Origin: Candidatus Gastranaerophilales bacterium
GTDB lineage: Bacteria > Cyanobacteriota > Vampirovibrionia > Gastranaerophilales > Gastranaerophilaceae
NCBI GenBank assembly: GCA_947588785.1
Contig: CANPZN010000003.1
Location: 1 to 64,000 of the forward strand
Length of the DNA stretch: 64,000 nt
Direction: 5' to 3'
The notes beneath the pieces are model-generated. The model ran no database searches and was not told where the DNA came from. It saw only the letters and a list, made by a program, of their open reading frames with translations. Positions 1-7,571 of this stretch are shown one piece after another; position 1 is the first letter of the stretch; each line of letters starts with the position of its first letter. The position numbers were made by a program, and so were the translations under genes.

Positions 1-67
1 TTATTATTACAATAAGTGTCTTTTTCTCATTCTCCAAACTAATATTATGTGAATATTTGTTGGACAT
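1..67 (-). CDS. Second cation diffusion facilitator, N-terminus only (cut by window edge)
   Basis: The minus strand opens with ATG at 67 and stays open for 22 codons to the window edge. The peptide starts MSNKYSHN and contains NEKKTLIVII, which matches NKKKTLIVII at the start of the upstream CDF gene. The ATG lies one base after the TAA of that gene, so the two are translated as a tandem pair. I infer a tandem CDF paralogue of the DmeF-like type. Only the leading cytoplasmic residues and the edge of the first membrane helix are visible, so the rest of the gene is unknown. Confidence 0.5.
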   Translation of the reverse strand, partial: MSNKYSHNISLENEKKTLIVII

Positions 68-68
68 T

Positions 69-725
69 TTATTCTTCTTTCATATCAATTAATATTTTAA
101 TTGTATGTGTTATTAATATTACAGCCCATCTGATAATTAATATTCCGCATATTATTCCTACAATTGCATCTAAATGTATACAATTATATATTTTCCCTAC
201 AACAAGGGCTATGATTGTTAAGATTGATGTTATTAAATCAGCTAATATATGATAATATGCAGCTTTGTAGTTATAATCCTCGTGTTCTTCTTCATGTTTA
301 TGATAATGCAGATGTATATGATGATCTTTCATTACTGTAATGCATACTGCATTTACGACAAAACAAAATATTGCTATTAATATTGCTTCTTGAAATTCGA
401 TATTCTCCGGCTTGAAAAATCTTTCTGCAGATTCAATTATTATCCATAGCCCTGCAAAACCTAAAAATATTGAACTTGTATATCCTGCTAATACCCCTAT
501 TTTATTAGTACCAAGCGGAAATCTTGCTGAATTGCTTAATTTCTCAGAAAGCACGTATGCTATATATGTTAGGCTTAGTGTTAATACATGCGTACCCATA
601 TGGTAACCTTCCGCAAGTAATGACATTGATTTTGTTGCATATCCATACATTATTTGTATTATCATTGCAATAATTGTACATATTATAACTATTAATGTTT
701 TTTTCTTATTTGATAAGTGATCCAT
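69..725 (-). CDS. Cation diffusion facilitator (CDF) metal efflux protein, DmeF-like
   Basis: Inner-membrane proton-coupled exporter of divalent metal ions. The 218-residue protein has about six hydrophobic helices. It carries AEGYHMGTH in the second helix (His pair, as in DmeF-type Co/Fe/Ni exporters) and YHILAD (HxxxD) in the fifth, the usual CDF metal-site positions. A His-rich loop (HHIHLHYHKHEEEH) lies between helices four and five. It stops just after the last helix and lacks the usual cytoplasmic ferredoxin-like dimer domain. I start it at ATG 725, two bases beyond the kdsB stop; an in-frame ATG at 758 would overlap kdsB. It is the fifth gene of the accD-led operon. Metal specificity is inferred only from the motif. 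Confidence 0.85.
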   Translation of the reverse strand: MDHLSNKKKTLIVIICTIIAMIIQIMYGYATKSMSLLAEGYHMGTHVLTLSLTYIAYVLSEKLSNSARFPLGTNKIGVLAGYTSSIFLGFAGLWIIIESAERFFKPENIEFQEAILIAIFCFVVNAVCITVMKDHHIHLHYHKHEEEHEDYNYKAAYYHILADLITSILTIIALVVGKIYNCIHLDAIVGIICGILIIRWAVILITHTIKILIDMKEE

Positions 726-726
726 T

Positions 727-1458
727 TTATTTATTTTCAACCAATTTCCTAAATTCATTTAAATCTTCAATTGTATCTATTCCGATAGAATTGTATTCCA
801 TAACAGATGTTTTAATTTTCATTCCATTATATAATGCTCTTAATTGTTCCAGACTTTCAGCTTTTTCAATTTCCGGCTGAGGGAATTTTGTCATTTTAAA
901 TAATGATTCTCTTTTATATCCGTATATTCCTATATGTTTGTAAAATTTAGCAATATCATAATTCCTTTCATACGGAATTTTTGACCGAGAAAAATATAAT
1001 GCATATCCGTTTTTATCTATTACGCATTTTACCATATTAGGATCTTCAAGATCTTCTTCTTTTCCTATAGGTGAAATAATAGTTGATATATCTGCATTAT
1101 TATCTTCTTTTATTTGTTTTATGACTTCTTCAACACAATCTGTATTTATCATTGGTTCATCTCCTTGTAAATTGATTATGTATTCAAAATCAGTATATTT
1201 TTTGGCAACTTCAACTATTCTGTCACTACCGCATTTATGATTTTCTGATGTCATTTCGACTTCGGCACCAAAAGATTTTGCACAATCATATATTTCTTGA
1301 TTATCAGTTGCAATTATTATATTATCTGCCGTTTTTACCTTTATTGCTCTTTCCCATACCCATTGTATTATAGGTTTTTCACATACTTTTATTAAAGGTT
1401 TACCTTGTAAACGTTTTGAATTATACCGGGCCGGAATAATTATTGCTGTTTTGGACAT
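727..1458 (-). CDS. kdsB: 3-deoxy-manno-octulosonate cytidylyltransferase (CMP-KDO synthetase)
   Basis: Activates KDO with CTP to CMP-KDO for attachment to lipid A, in the cytoplasm. The 243-residue length is normal for KdsB. The nucleotide-binding start IIPARYNSKRLQGKPL is at residues 7-22, followed by INLQGDEPM near residue 97 and GIYGYKRESL near 177, all typical of the family. The ATG directly follows the prmA TAA, and its Shine-Dalgarno AAGGAGG is formed by the last codons of prmA, implying translational coupling. Together with lpxI and lpxB further on it shows an LPS-bearing outer membrane. Confidence 0.95.
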   Translation of the reverse strand: MSKTAIIIPARYNSKRLQGKPLIKVCEKPIIQWVWERAIKVKTADNIIIATDNQEIYDCAKSFGAEVEMTSENHKCGSDRIVEVAKKYTDFEYIINLQGDEPMINTDCVEEVIKQIKEDNNADISTIISPIGKEEDLEDPNMVKCVIDKNGYALYFSRSKIPYERNYDIAKFYKHIGIYGYKRESLFKMTKFPQPEIEKAESLEQLRALYNGMKIKTSVMEYNSIGIDTIEDLNEFRKLVENK

Positions 1459-2382
1459 TTAATCCTCCTTTTGGACAACAAATGCAATCCATTCTTTATC
1501 TCTCATCTCTTCTATTATTTTTAAGTTATTCTCTTTTATAGCTTTTAATACTACATCTTCTTTACCTTCCAATATACCGCTTAAAACGATTTTAGCACCA
1601 ATTTTCATTATTCTTTTTAATTCGGGCATGATTTGGGCAAGTACATTGTGTAATATATTTGCAAAAACAAAATCATAAGTTTCTGATTGAAGTACTTCAG
1701 CAGATTCGGTTTTAAATATAATCATTAATTCTTTGTTTATTTTTGCATTTATTTTTGCTGTTTCTACCGCAGTTTCATCTGTATCAACTGCTACTGCTTC
1801 TTTTGCTCCTAATTTCATTGCACATATTGCAAGAATGCCTGAACCACATCCAATATCCGCAATTACTGAATTTTTTTTCATGTATTTTTCACACGCTTTT
1901 ACACATAGTTGCGTTGTTGCATGAGTCCCGGTTCCAAATGCATTCCCAGGATCTAAGTTGATAATAATTTCACCATCTTTTGCATTATATGTTTCCCAAC
2001 TTGGACATATTACTATTCGTTGAGAAATTTTATTTGGTTTCCAATGTTCTTTCCATTTCTTTGACCAATCTACATTTTCTTGTTTTTTTATATTAACATT
2101 CCAACTTCCTATATCGTAGTCAAATATTTTATTATCTATCAATTCTTGTCTTTTTAATTTAAATAAATTTTTTACATAATCAATGTTTAAATTGTCCGAA
2201 ACTATATACGCTTTTATTATATTTTCACTGGTTTCTATAACTTCAAGATTCTTATATTTTTCTTCAGCTGTAACTATACCTTCACAATCAAATTCTGTTT
2301 GTACGAAATCACAAACTACATCTGAACATAAAGGATTTATTTCTATACATACTTCCCAATAAGTTTTATCTTTTACTGACAA
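1459..2382 (-). CDS. prmA: Ribosomal protein L11 methyltransferase
   Basis: SAM-dependent methyltransferase that trimethylates ribosomal protein L11. The 307-residue protein has an N-terminal substrate-recognition part and a C-terminal Rossmann domain with NLDPGNAFGTGTHATTQ and the SAM loop ADIGCGSGILAI, both PrmA signatures, then FANILHNVL (NPPF-like). The start appears to be TTG at 2382, overlapping the end of accA by ten bases in another frame; I found no in-frame ATG upstream. The gene sits between accA and kdsB in one operon. Confidence in family is high, in the exact start moderate. Confidence 0.93.
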   Translation of the reverse strand: MSVKDKTYWEVCIEINPLCSDVVCDFVQTEFDCEGIVTAEEKYKNLEVIETSENIIKAYIVSDNLNIDYVKNLFKLKRQELIDNKIFDYDIGSWNVNIKKQENVDWSKKWKEHWKPNKISQRIVICPSWETYNAKDGEIIINLDPGNAFGTGTHATTQLCVKACEKYMKKNSVIADIGCGSGILAICAMKLGAKEAVAVDTDETAVETAKINAKINKELMIIFKTESAEVLQSETYDFVFANILHNVLAQIMPELKRIMKIGAKIVLSGILEGKEDVVLKAIKENNLKIIEEMRDKEWIAFVVQKED

Positions 2383-3323
2383 AATACACCCATTCTTCTG
2401 AATTTATTATATCTCTCTTCTCGTAATTGTGTTGAATTAATATTTTTTAATTCGTCTAATGCTTTTATAATTGTATTTTTTAGTCCATTACCTATCATTT
2501 CATAATCACAATGAGCACCACCTAACGGTTCTTTTATTATTCCATCTATTATTTCAAGTTCGAGTAAATCTTCACTTGTGATTTTAAGAGCTTGAGCTGC
2601 GATATCAGCTTTTGTTGCATCTCTCCATAAGATTGAGGCACATCCTTCCGGTGATATAACTGTATAGTATGAATGTTCTAACATAAAAACTCGATCTGCA
2701 ACCGCAAGTCCTAAGGCTCCGCCGGAACATCCTTCTCCTGTTATTATTGCTATTATTGGTACATTCAGTTTCGCCATTTCTTTCAGATTAACGGCAATTG
2801 CTGTTCCTTGACCGGTTTCTTCCGCTTTGATTCCGGGATATGCTCCAGGGGTATCTATTAATGTTACAATTGGTAAATTAAATTTATTTGCGTGATAAAA
2901 TAATCTTAATGCTTTTCTATATCCTTGCGGCTGAGGCATTCCAAAATTATAAATCAGATTCTCTTTTGTTGTTTTCCCTTTTTGAGTTCCTATTATTACA
3001 ATACTTTGTCCGTTAATTTTTGCTATACCGCCTATTATTGCCCTGTCATCACTACCTTCTCTGTCACCATGAAGCTCAATAAAATCAGTTGTTATTAATT
3101 TTATATAATCTAAAAATGTAGGTCTGTCTGCGTGTCTTGCTATTTGTATCCTTTGTGCGGGGGTTAGATTCGCATATAACTCTTTTTTATATTCCATAGC
3201 TTGTTTTTCAAATGTTTCTAATTGATTTGATACATCCATACCTGATGACTCACTTATCTTTTTTAATTCTTCTATTTTTTCTTCTATTTCATATAATGGT
3301 TTTTCAAATTCTAATATTGTCAT
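2373..3323 (-). CDS. accA: Acetyl-CoA carboxylase carboxyltransferase subunit alpha
   Basis: Alpha subunit of the carboxyltransferase that moves CO2 from biotin-BCCP to acetyl-CoA, giving malonyl-CoA for fatty acid synthesis. At 316 residues it has normal length. It shows the N-terminal helical hairpin (LEFEKPLYEIEEKIEELKK), then the crotonase-like core with HGDREGSDD, LIDTPGAYPGIKAEE, GEGCSGGALGLAVAD and SPEGCASILW. A Shine-Dalgarno AGGAG lies six bases before the ATG. It follows accD by eight bases, as in many bacteria where the two subunits are made together. No accB or accC is present in the window. Confidence 0.97.
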   Translation of the reverse strand: MTILEFEKPLYEIEEKIEELKKISESSGMDVSNQLETFEKQAMEYKKELYANLTPAQRIQIARHADRPTFLDYIKLITTDFIELHGDREGSDDRAIIGGIAKINGQSIVIIGTQKGKTTKENLIYNFGMPQPQGYRKALRLFYHANKFNLPIVTLIDTPGAYPGIKAEETGQGTAIAVNLKEMAKLNVPIIAIITGEGCSGGALGLAVADRVFMLEHSYYTVISPEGCASILWRDATKADIAAQALKITSEDLLELEIIDGIIKEPLGGAHCDYEMIGNGLKNTIIKALDELKNINSTQLREERYNKFRRMGVFCQ

Positions 3324-3331
3324 AATTGCTC

Positions 3332-4195
3332 CTACTTTTTGTGAAGACTAATGAGTTTTGCTATTGTAGATTTTAATTCAGCTCTTGAGGATATTATGTC
3401 TATTTGACCGAATTTCATTAAATAATCTGCTGTTTGAAAATCTGCAGGCAGGCTTTGTCTGATTGTTTGTTCTATTACTCTTCTTCCGGCAAAACCTATT
3501 CTCGCGTCTTGTTCCGCTATTATTATATCGCCGAGTGTTGCAAAACTTGCAGTAACTCCTCCAAACGTAGGCTCGGTTAGTACTGTTATATATAATAAAC
3601 CTGCTTCATTTAATTTCGCAACTGCACAACTTGTCTTAGCCATTTGCATTAAACTTAGTATACTTTCCTGCATTCTTGCTCCGCCTGATGCGGTTACTGC
3701 TATCATTGGTATTTTTCTTTTTAATGCTTCTTCCATGGCAAGTGTGACTTTTTCTCCGACTACACTTCCCATTGATCCACCCATAAATTCAAAATCCATT
3801 ATTGCGGCAGAAACTTCATTTCCGTCTATTTTACCTATACCGGCTATAACTGCTTCATTCATATTTGTTTTAGCTTTTGCCTGATTTATTCGTTTTTTAT
3901 ACGATTCGGTATCGGTAAAGTTGAGCGGATCTGCGGTTGTTATATTGGAAAACATTTCTTCAAATGTTCCTTCATCGAATAATTGATTAATTCTTGTTCT
4001 TGCATTTATTCTAAAGTGATATCCGCATTTTGGGCAAACTTCTAAATTTTCTTCAACTTCTTTTCGTAATAGTTGGGTGTTGCAATTATAACATTTTACC
4101 CATAATTTCCCTATGCTATCATCGATTTGTGTTTCTTTATCTCTTCTTGCAATTTGCATTTCTTTACGTTGTTCAAACCAATCCTTTACTGTCAT
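3332..4195 (-). CDS. accD: Acetyl-CoA carboxylase carboxyltransferase subunit beta
   Basis: Beta subunit of the carboxyltransferase, partner of AccA. The 287-residue protein has the N-terminal four-cysteine zinc ribbon (C35, C38, C54, C57) followed by the crotonase fold with ASGGARMQESILSLMQMAK and PTFGGVTASFATLGD. In the E. coli enzyme the zinc ribbon also binds mRNA; whether this one does is not known. It is the first gene of an accD-accA-prmA-kdsB-CDF-CDF operon, with a strong Shine-Dalgarno GGAGGAAG before the ATG and a TATAAT hexamer about 50 bases upstream. Confidence 0.97.
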   Translation of the reverse strand: MTVKDWFEQRKEMQIARRDKETQIDDSIGKLWVKCYNCNTQLLRKEVEENLEVCPKCGYHFRINARTRINQLFDEGTFEEMFSNITTADPLNFTDTESYKKRINQAKAKTNMNEAVIAGIGKIDGNEVSAAIMDFEFMGGSMGSVVGEKVTLAMEEALKRKIPMIAVTASGGARMQESILSLMQMAKTSCAVAKLNEAGLLYITVLTEPTFGGVTASFATLGDIIIAEQDARIGFAGRRVIEQTIRQSLPADFQTADYLMKFGQIDIISSRAELKSTIAKLISLHKK

Positions 4196-4241
4196 AAAAG
4201 ACTTCCTCCGCTAATCTACTTTGCATTTTTTGCACAAGTTT

Positions 4242-4247
4242 ATTATA
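4242..4247 (-). promoter_or_regulatory. Candidate -10 box of the accD operon
   Basis: A perfect TATAAT hexamer reads on the minus strand 47 bases before the accD ATG. No convincing -35 hexamer sits at the right distance. It is the only good -10 in the argS-accD gap, which supports a promoter here, but the call rests on one hexamer in AT-rich DNA. Confidence 0.35.
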
Positions 4248-4259
4248 CTACAAATATTT

Positions 4260-4390
4260 ACCTTTTATATTATTTCGTAAAAAATTATGACTGATCCGGC
4301 TTCGCTTAACCATTCCATAACTGTGAGCGTGAATAAAATGGTATTTAAAGTGAGCAACTGCTTTTTTCTGCTATATCTGATTATATTTGA
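4260..4390. repeat. Degenerate intergenic repeat remnant (argS-accD gap)
   Basis: The gap is locally less AT-rich and contains AAAGTGAGCAACTGC near 4340-4355, which resembles the GGTGAGCAAC module of the dispersed repeat family seen at 61468-61589 and 15116-15151. The ends are not clear. It may be a decayed copy in the plus orientation. Confidence 0.25.
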
Positions 4391-4392
4391 TT

Positions 4393-6162
4393 CTACATTT
4401 TTTCAGGAGCATTAATTGCTATTAAATTCATTGCGGATTTTAATATTGTAATTACTGCTTTTACACACGCTAATCTTGCATTCATAAGATTTCTATCTTC
4501 AACCAATACTTTTGAATATGTATAAAATTGATGGAAAGTAGCTGCAAGCTCTTGCAGATACTTTGTTAATAAGTATGGAGTCCTATTTTTTGCTGCATTT
4601 TGAACTATTGATTTATATTCTTCCATTTTCAATATAAGTTTTTTTGTTGTTTCTTGAGCTTTTTCATCATTATTTTGCCATAATATATTAAAATCATTGC
4701 TATTTATTGTTTTTATTGTTTCTTCAAAATCCGCAATATGAGAAGTTTCTGTTCTGTTATTTATTATGTCATATTTTTCTTCTATTGCGTGCCTTAATAT
4801 AGAGCAAGCTCTCGCATGTGCATATTGAACATAAAATACAGGATTATCATCAGTTTTGGATTTCGCTAATTCTATATCAAAATCAAGTGTCGTATCTATA
4901 CTCCTCATTATCATCCAATATCTTGTTGCATCCACACCTACATCTTCTATTAATTCATCAAGGGTTATCATTTTGGTTCTTTTCCCCATTCGTACTTCTT
5001 CTCCATTTATTACCAAGTTTACTAATTGTCCCAGCAGTACTTCAAGTGAATTCGGGTCATAACCTAATGTTTCTATTGCTGCTCTTATCCTTGGTATATA
5101 ACCGTGATGATCAGCTCCCCATATATTTATCAGTGTATTAAATCCTCTTTGTAATTTATCATAATGATATGCAATATCTGCTGTTAAATATGTATATGAT
5201 CCGTCTGTTTTCTTTATTACTCTATCTTGATCATCTCCATATTTAGATGATTTAAACCATAATGCACCATCTTTTTCATATAAAACTCCAAGTTCTCTTA
5301 ATTTGTCTATACAGCTTTTTACTTTTCCGCTTTCATGCAAAGTAAGTTCTGAAAAATAATTATCAAAATGTGTTTTAAAATTTTCCAGTAAATTTTTCTG
5401 CTTTGAAAGCATCTTTAATCTTGCATATTTTGATATATATTTTAATTTCTCTAAATCAAATTCTCCGTTGTAATTTTGTTTTATTTCCTGTGCTTGTTGT
5501 TTTTCTTCTTCTATAAATTCTTTTGCTACTTCGATTAAATATTCTCCCGTGTAGTAATTTTTTGCTTCATTTTCATCCTTGGGAAAATCTATTTCTATTC
5601 CGAGTTCTTTTAAAATTCTTATATAAAGTGATTTCCCAAGTTTCTGTATTTGACTTCCTGCATCGTTAATATAAAATTCTTGATATACATCGTATCCGGA
5701 ATATTTCATAATATTTGCCAAGGCACTGCCCATAGCTGCCCATCTTCCGTGTCCTATGTGAAATGGCCCTGTAGGATTCGCACTAACATATTCAAGAATT
5801 ACTTTTTTATTGTTTCCTTGATTATTTCTGGCAAAATCTCTTCCTTTTCTCAAAATTTCAATAAGTATGTTATTTAATGCCGAATTTTTAAGTTTGAAAT
5901 TGATAAATCCTGCTGTTGTATTAACTTCAAATTCGTCTTTTTCTATTCTCTCTGCAATAATTTGGGCTATTTGTACCGGTGATAATTTTGCATATCTTGC
6001 AAGTGACGAAATATTAACTGCAAAATCTCCGTATTGACTGTTCTTTGGTACTTCTGACTGTATATTATATTCATTTTCTTTTGTCATTTGACCTAAACTA
6101 TTATTTGTTATAAGCTCTTTTATTGCTGTATCAACTTTTTTTAAAAAATATTCTTTTAACAT
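4393..6162 (-). CDS. argS: Arginyl-tRNA synthetase
   Basis: Class I synthetase that charges tRNA-Arg. The 589-residue protein has the N-terminal Add1 domain (residues 1-105), the HIGH motif at 135-138 inside SANPTGPFHIGHGR, a Rossmann catalytic core with NIWGADHHGYIPR, and the C-terminal DALR anticodon-binding domain with VQYAHARACSILRHA. The KMSKS-like loop reads RMGKRTKMITL, a variant within the range seen in ArgRS. Length and all domains are normal. It stands alone between the acc operon and a terminator, transcribed on the minus strand. Confidence 0.97.
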   Translation of the reverse strand: MLKEYFLKKVDTAIKELITNNSLGQMTKENEYNIQSEVPKNSQYGDFAVNISSLARYAKLSPVQIAQIIAERIEKDEFEVNTTAGFINFKLKNSALNNILIEILRKGRDFARNNQGNNKKVILEYVSANPTGPFHIGHGRWAAMGSALANIMKYSGYDVYQEFYINDAGSQIQKLGKSLYIRILKELGIEIDFPKDENEAKNYYTGEYLIEVAKEFIEEEKQQAQEIKQNYNGEFDLEKLKYISKYARLKMLSKQKNLLENFKTHFDNYFSELTLHESGKVKSCIDKLRELGVLYEKDGALWFKSSKYGDDQDRVIKKTDGSYTYLTADIAYHYDKLQRGFNTLINIWGADHHGYIPRIRAAIETLGYDPNSLEVLLGQLVNLVINGEEVRMGKRTKMITLDELIEDVGVDATRYWMIMRSIDTTLDFDIELAKSKTDDNPVFYVQYAHARACSILRHAIEEKYDIINNRTETSHIADFEETIKTINSNDFNILWQNNDEKAQETTKKLILKMEEYKSIVQNAAKNRTPYLLTKYLQELAATFHQFYTYSKVLVEDRNLMNARLACVKAVITILKSAMNLIAINAPEKM

Positions 6163-6285
6163 AACTATTGCTCTCTTAATGTTTATATCTTATTGTGTAT
6201 TTAATTTTGTTTTTGTACTTATCTTTCAATATTCTTTTATATTTCATAATATCAAAAAAAAAGATTTATTTGATATTTTAGAAAA

Positions 6286-6320
6286 AAAATAAAGTATTTC
6301 ACGAAGAAATACTTTATTTT
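6286..6320 (-). terminator. Rho-independent terminator after the 46-codon gene
   Basis: A perfect 15-bp inverted repeat (6286-6300 with 6306-6320, loop ACGAA) is followed on the minus strand by a run of T. It ends the transcript of the small gene at 6345-6485 before argS. Confidence 0.8.
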
Positions 6321-6344
6321 CTCTATTAAAAATATTTTTATTTG

Positions 6345-6485
6345 TTAACTATCTTCTTTTTCTTTTTTTTTAAGTTCTGATTTTATGAATTGAGCATACA
6401 TATCTATATTACTTTGCAGAGAATTGAAATTTCCAAGTAAATATCTTAATCTTTCAATAGGATCATTTTCCATTATTATATCCAT
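6345..6485 (-). CDS. Small conserved-looking protein of 46 residues, unknown
   Basis: An open frame on the minus strand encodes 46 residues starting MDIIMENDPIERLRYLL and ending in a Lys/Glu-rich helix (KKKEKEDS). A Shine-Dalgarno-like GAGGT lies upstream of the ATG and a strong terminator follows 25 bases after the stop, which supports a real small gene. It is predicted to be a short soluble helical protein with no signal or membrane helix. I do not recognise a family. The flanks hold only AT-rich spacer. Confidence 0.5.
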   Translation of the reverse strand: MDIIMENDPIERLRYLLGNFNSLQSNIDMYAQFIKSELKKKEKEDS

Positions 6486-6591
6486 ACCCAAATACCTCGT
6501 GTAAGACTCTTGAACAATATTATTATTCCCGTTCGTTATATTAAATAAACAATCAATCTTTACAATTTTAACAAATAAAATAGATTTTTTA

Positions 6592-6774
6592 CTATATTAT
6601 TTCTTTTATTAAATTTTTTTCAATAAATAAACTAAAAATATTTATATTATTCTTTATTTTATCTTCATTTTTAAGAATAATTTTTATATCTTTTTCTAAA
6701 TCGGATTTATTTGAACTGTTAATGTTCATATAAATAAAAAAACTCCATAAAACTAACAATATTATTTTCGTCAA
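6592..6774 (-). CDS. Hypothetical 60-residue protein with N-terminal hydrophobic segment
   Basis: The frame begins MTKIILLVLWSFFIYMN, a plausible uncleaved membrane anchor, followed by a Lys/Asn-rich tail with Leu/Ile spacing. It sits between the SpoU methyltransferase gene and the 46-codon gene on the same strand. I see no clear ribosome binding site, and the region is so AT-rich that an open frame of this length could occur by chance. Low confidence. Confidence 0.3.
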   Translation of the reverse strand: MTKIILLVLWSFFIYMNINSSNKSDLEKDIKIILKNEDKIKNNINIFSLFIEKNLIKEII

Positions 6775-6818
6775 TTTTTAATAATACTTTAGTAAATTAA
6801 AAAGTAGTTTAAGAAATG

Positions 6819-7571
6819 TTAAAGAAATTTATTCAGTTCATAAAATATTATTGAAGCACTAACTGATAAATTTAATGATTCTACATTTTTATTCATTTCA
6901 ATTTTTATATTTTTATCCGTAATATTTAATATATTTTGGCTTAAGCCTTTTGCTTCAGAACCAAACATAATAACAATTTTTTTAAAGTTTTGACAGTCTT
7001 TTATCTCAATATTATTATGTTTTGAAAGTGCTGTTGATATAAAAGTATGTTTTGGTAATAAATTTTTTAATTCGGCTGTATTTTTAATTTCTAAAACAGG
7101 TGTTTTAAACATATTCCCGACAGCTGAACGTATTACTTTTGTAGAATATAAGTCGACACAATCTCCGAATAAAATAATTCCGTCAATATTAAACGCTGAA
7201 GCACTTCTTAGTATTGTTCCAAGATTCCCCGGGTCGCTTATTTCTTCAAAAAGTGCAATCTTTGTCATATTATTAAATATTGTTTTTTCTGTTTTTTTCT
7301 TTTTTGCAACCGCCAATATTTCACATACACTATTTGTTGTTGTGAGTTTTTTCATAATATATTCATCTATCAATATGGTATTTTCAGGTAAATGCTGTAT
7401 ATTTGAACCTTTTAAAACATAAATATTGCAAATTTCTATATTATTATCAATTATTTCTTTAAGAGCTTTATAGCCCTCTATAATAAATAATCCTTTTTCA
7501 TCTCTATATTTTTTTTGATGAAGTTTTACTATTTCTTTGATTTGATTTTTAGAAATAGTTAAATCAGGCAT
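6819..7571 (-). CDS. SpoU/TrmH-family RNA 2'-O-ribose methyltransferase
   Basis: Knotted (SPOUT) SAM-dependent methyltransferase acting on rRNA or tRNA ribose. The 250-residue protein has an N-terminal substrate-binding domain (about residues 1-90) and the SPOUT domain with ALFEEISDPGNLGTILRSA (motif 1), MFGSEAKGLS (motif 2) and MNKNVESLNLSVSASI (motif 3). It resembles the RlmB/YsgA-like group; the exact target nucleotide cannot be read from sequence. Its start overlaps the end of the aminopeptidase gene by 13 bases, so the two are co-translated. Confidence 0.9.
   Translation of the reverse strand: MPDLTISKNQIKEIVKLHQKKYRDEKGLFIIEGYKALKEIIDNNIEICNIYVLKGSNIQHLPENTILIDEYIMKKLTTTNSVCEILAVAKKKKTEKTIFNNMTKIALFEEISDPGNLGTILRSASAFNIDGIILFGDCVDLYSTKVIRSAVGNMFKTPVLEIKNTAELKNLLPKHTFISTALSKHNNIEIKDCQNFKKIVIMFGSEAKGLSQNILNITDKNIKIEMNKNVESLNLSVSASIIFYELNKFL

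Noticed and set aside
4196-4392. tRNA gene in the less AT-rich patch between accD and argS
   Set aside because: I could not fold a cloverleaf or find the T-loop consensus; it looks more like a decayed repeat.
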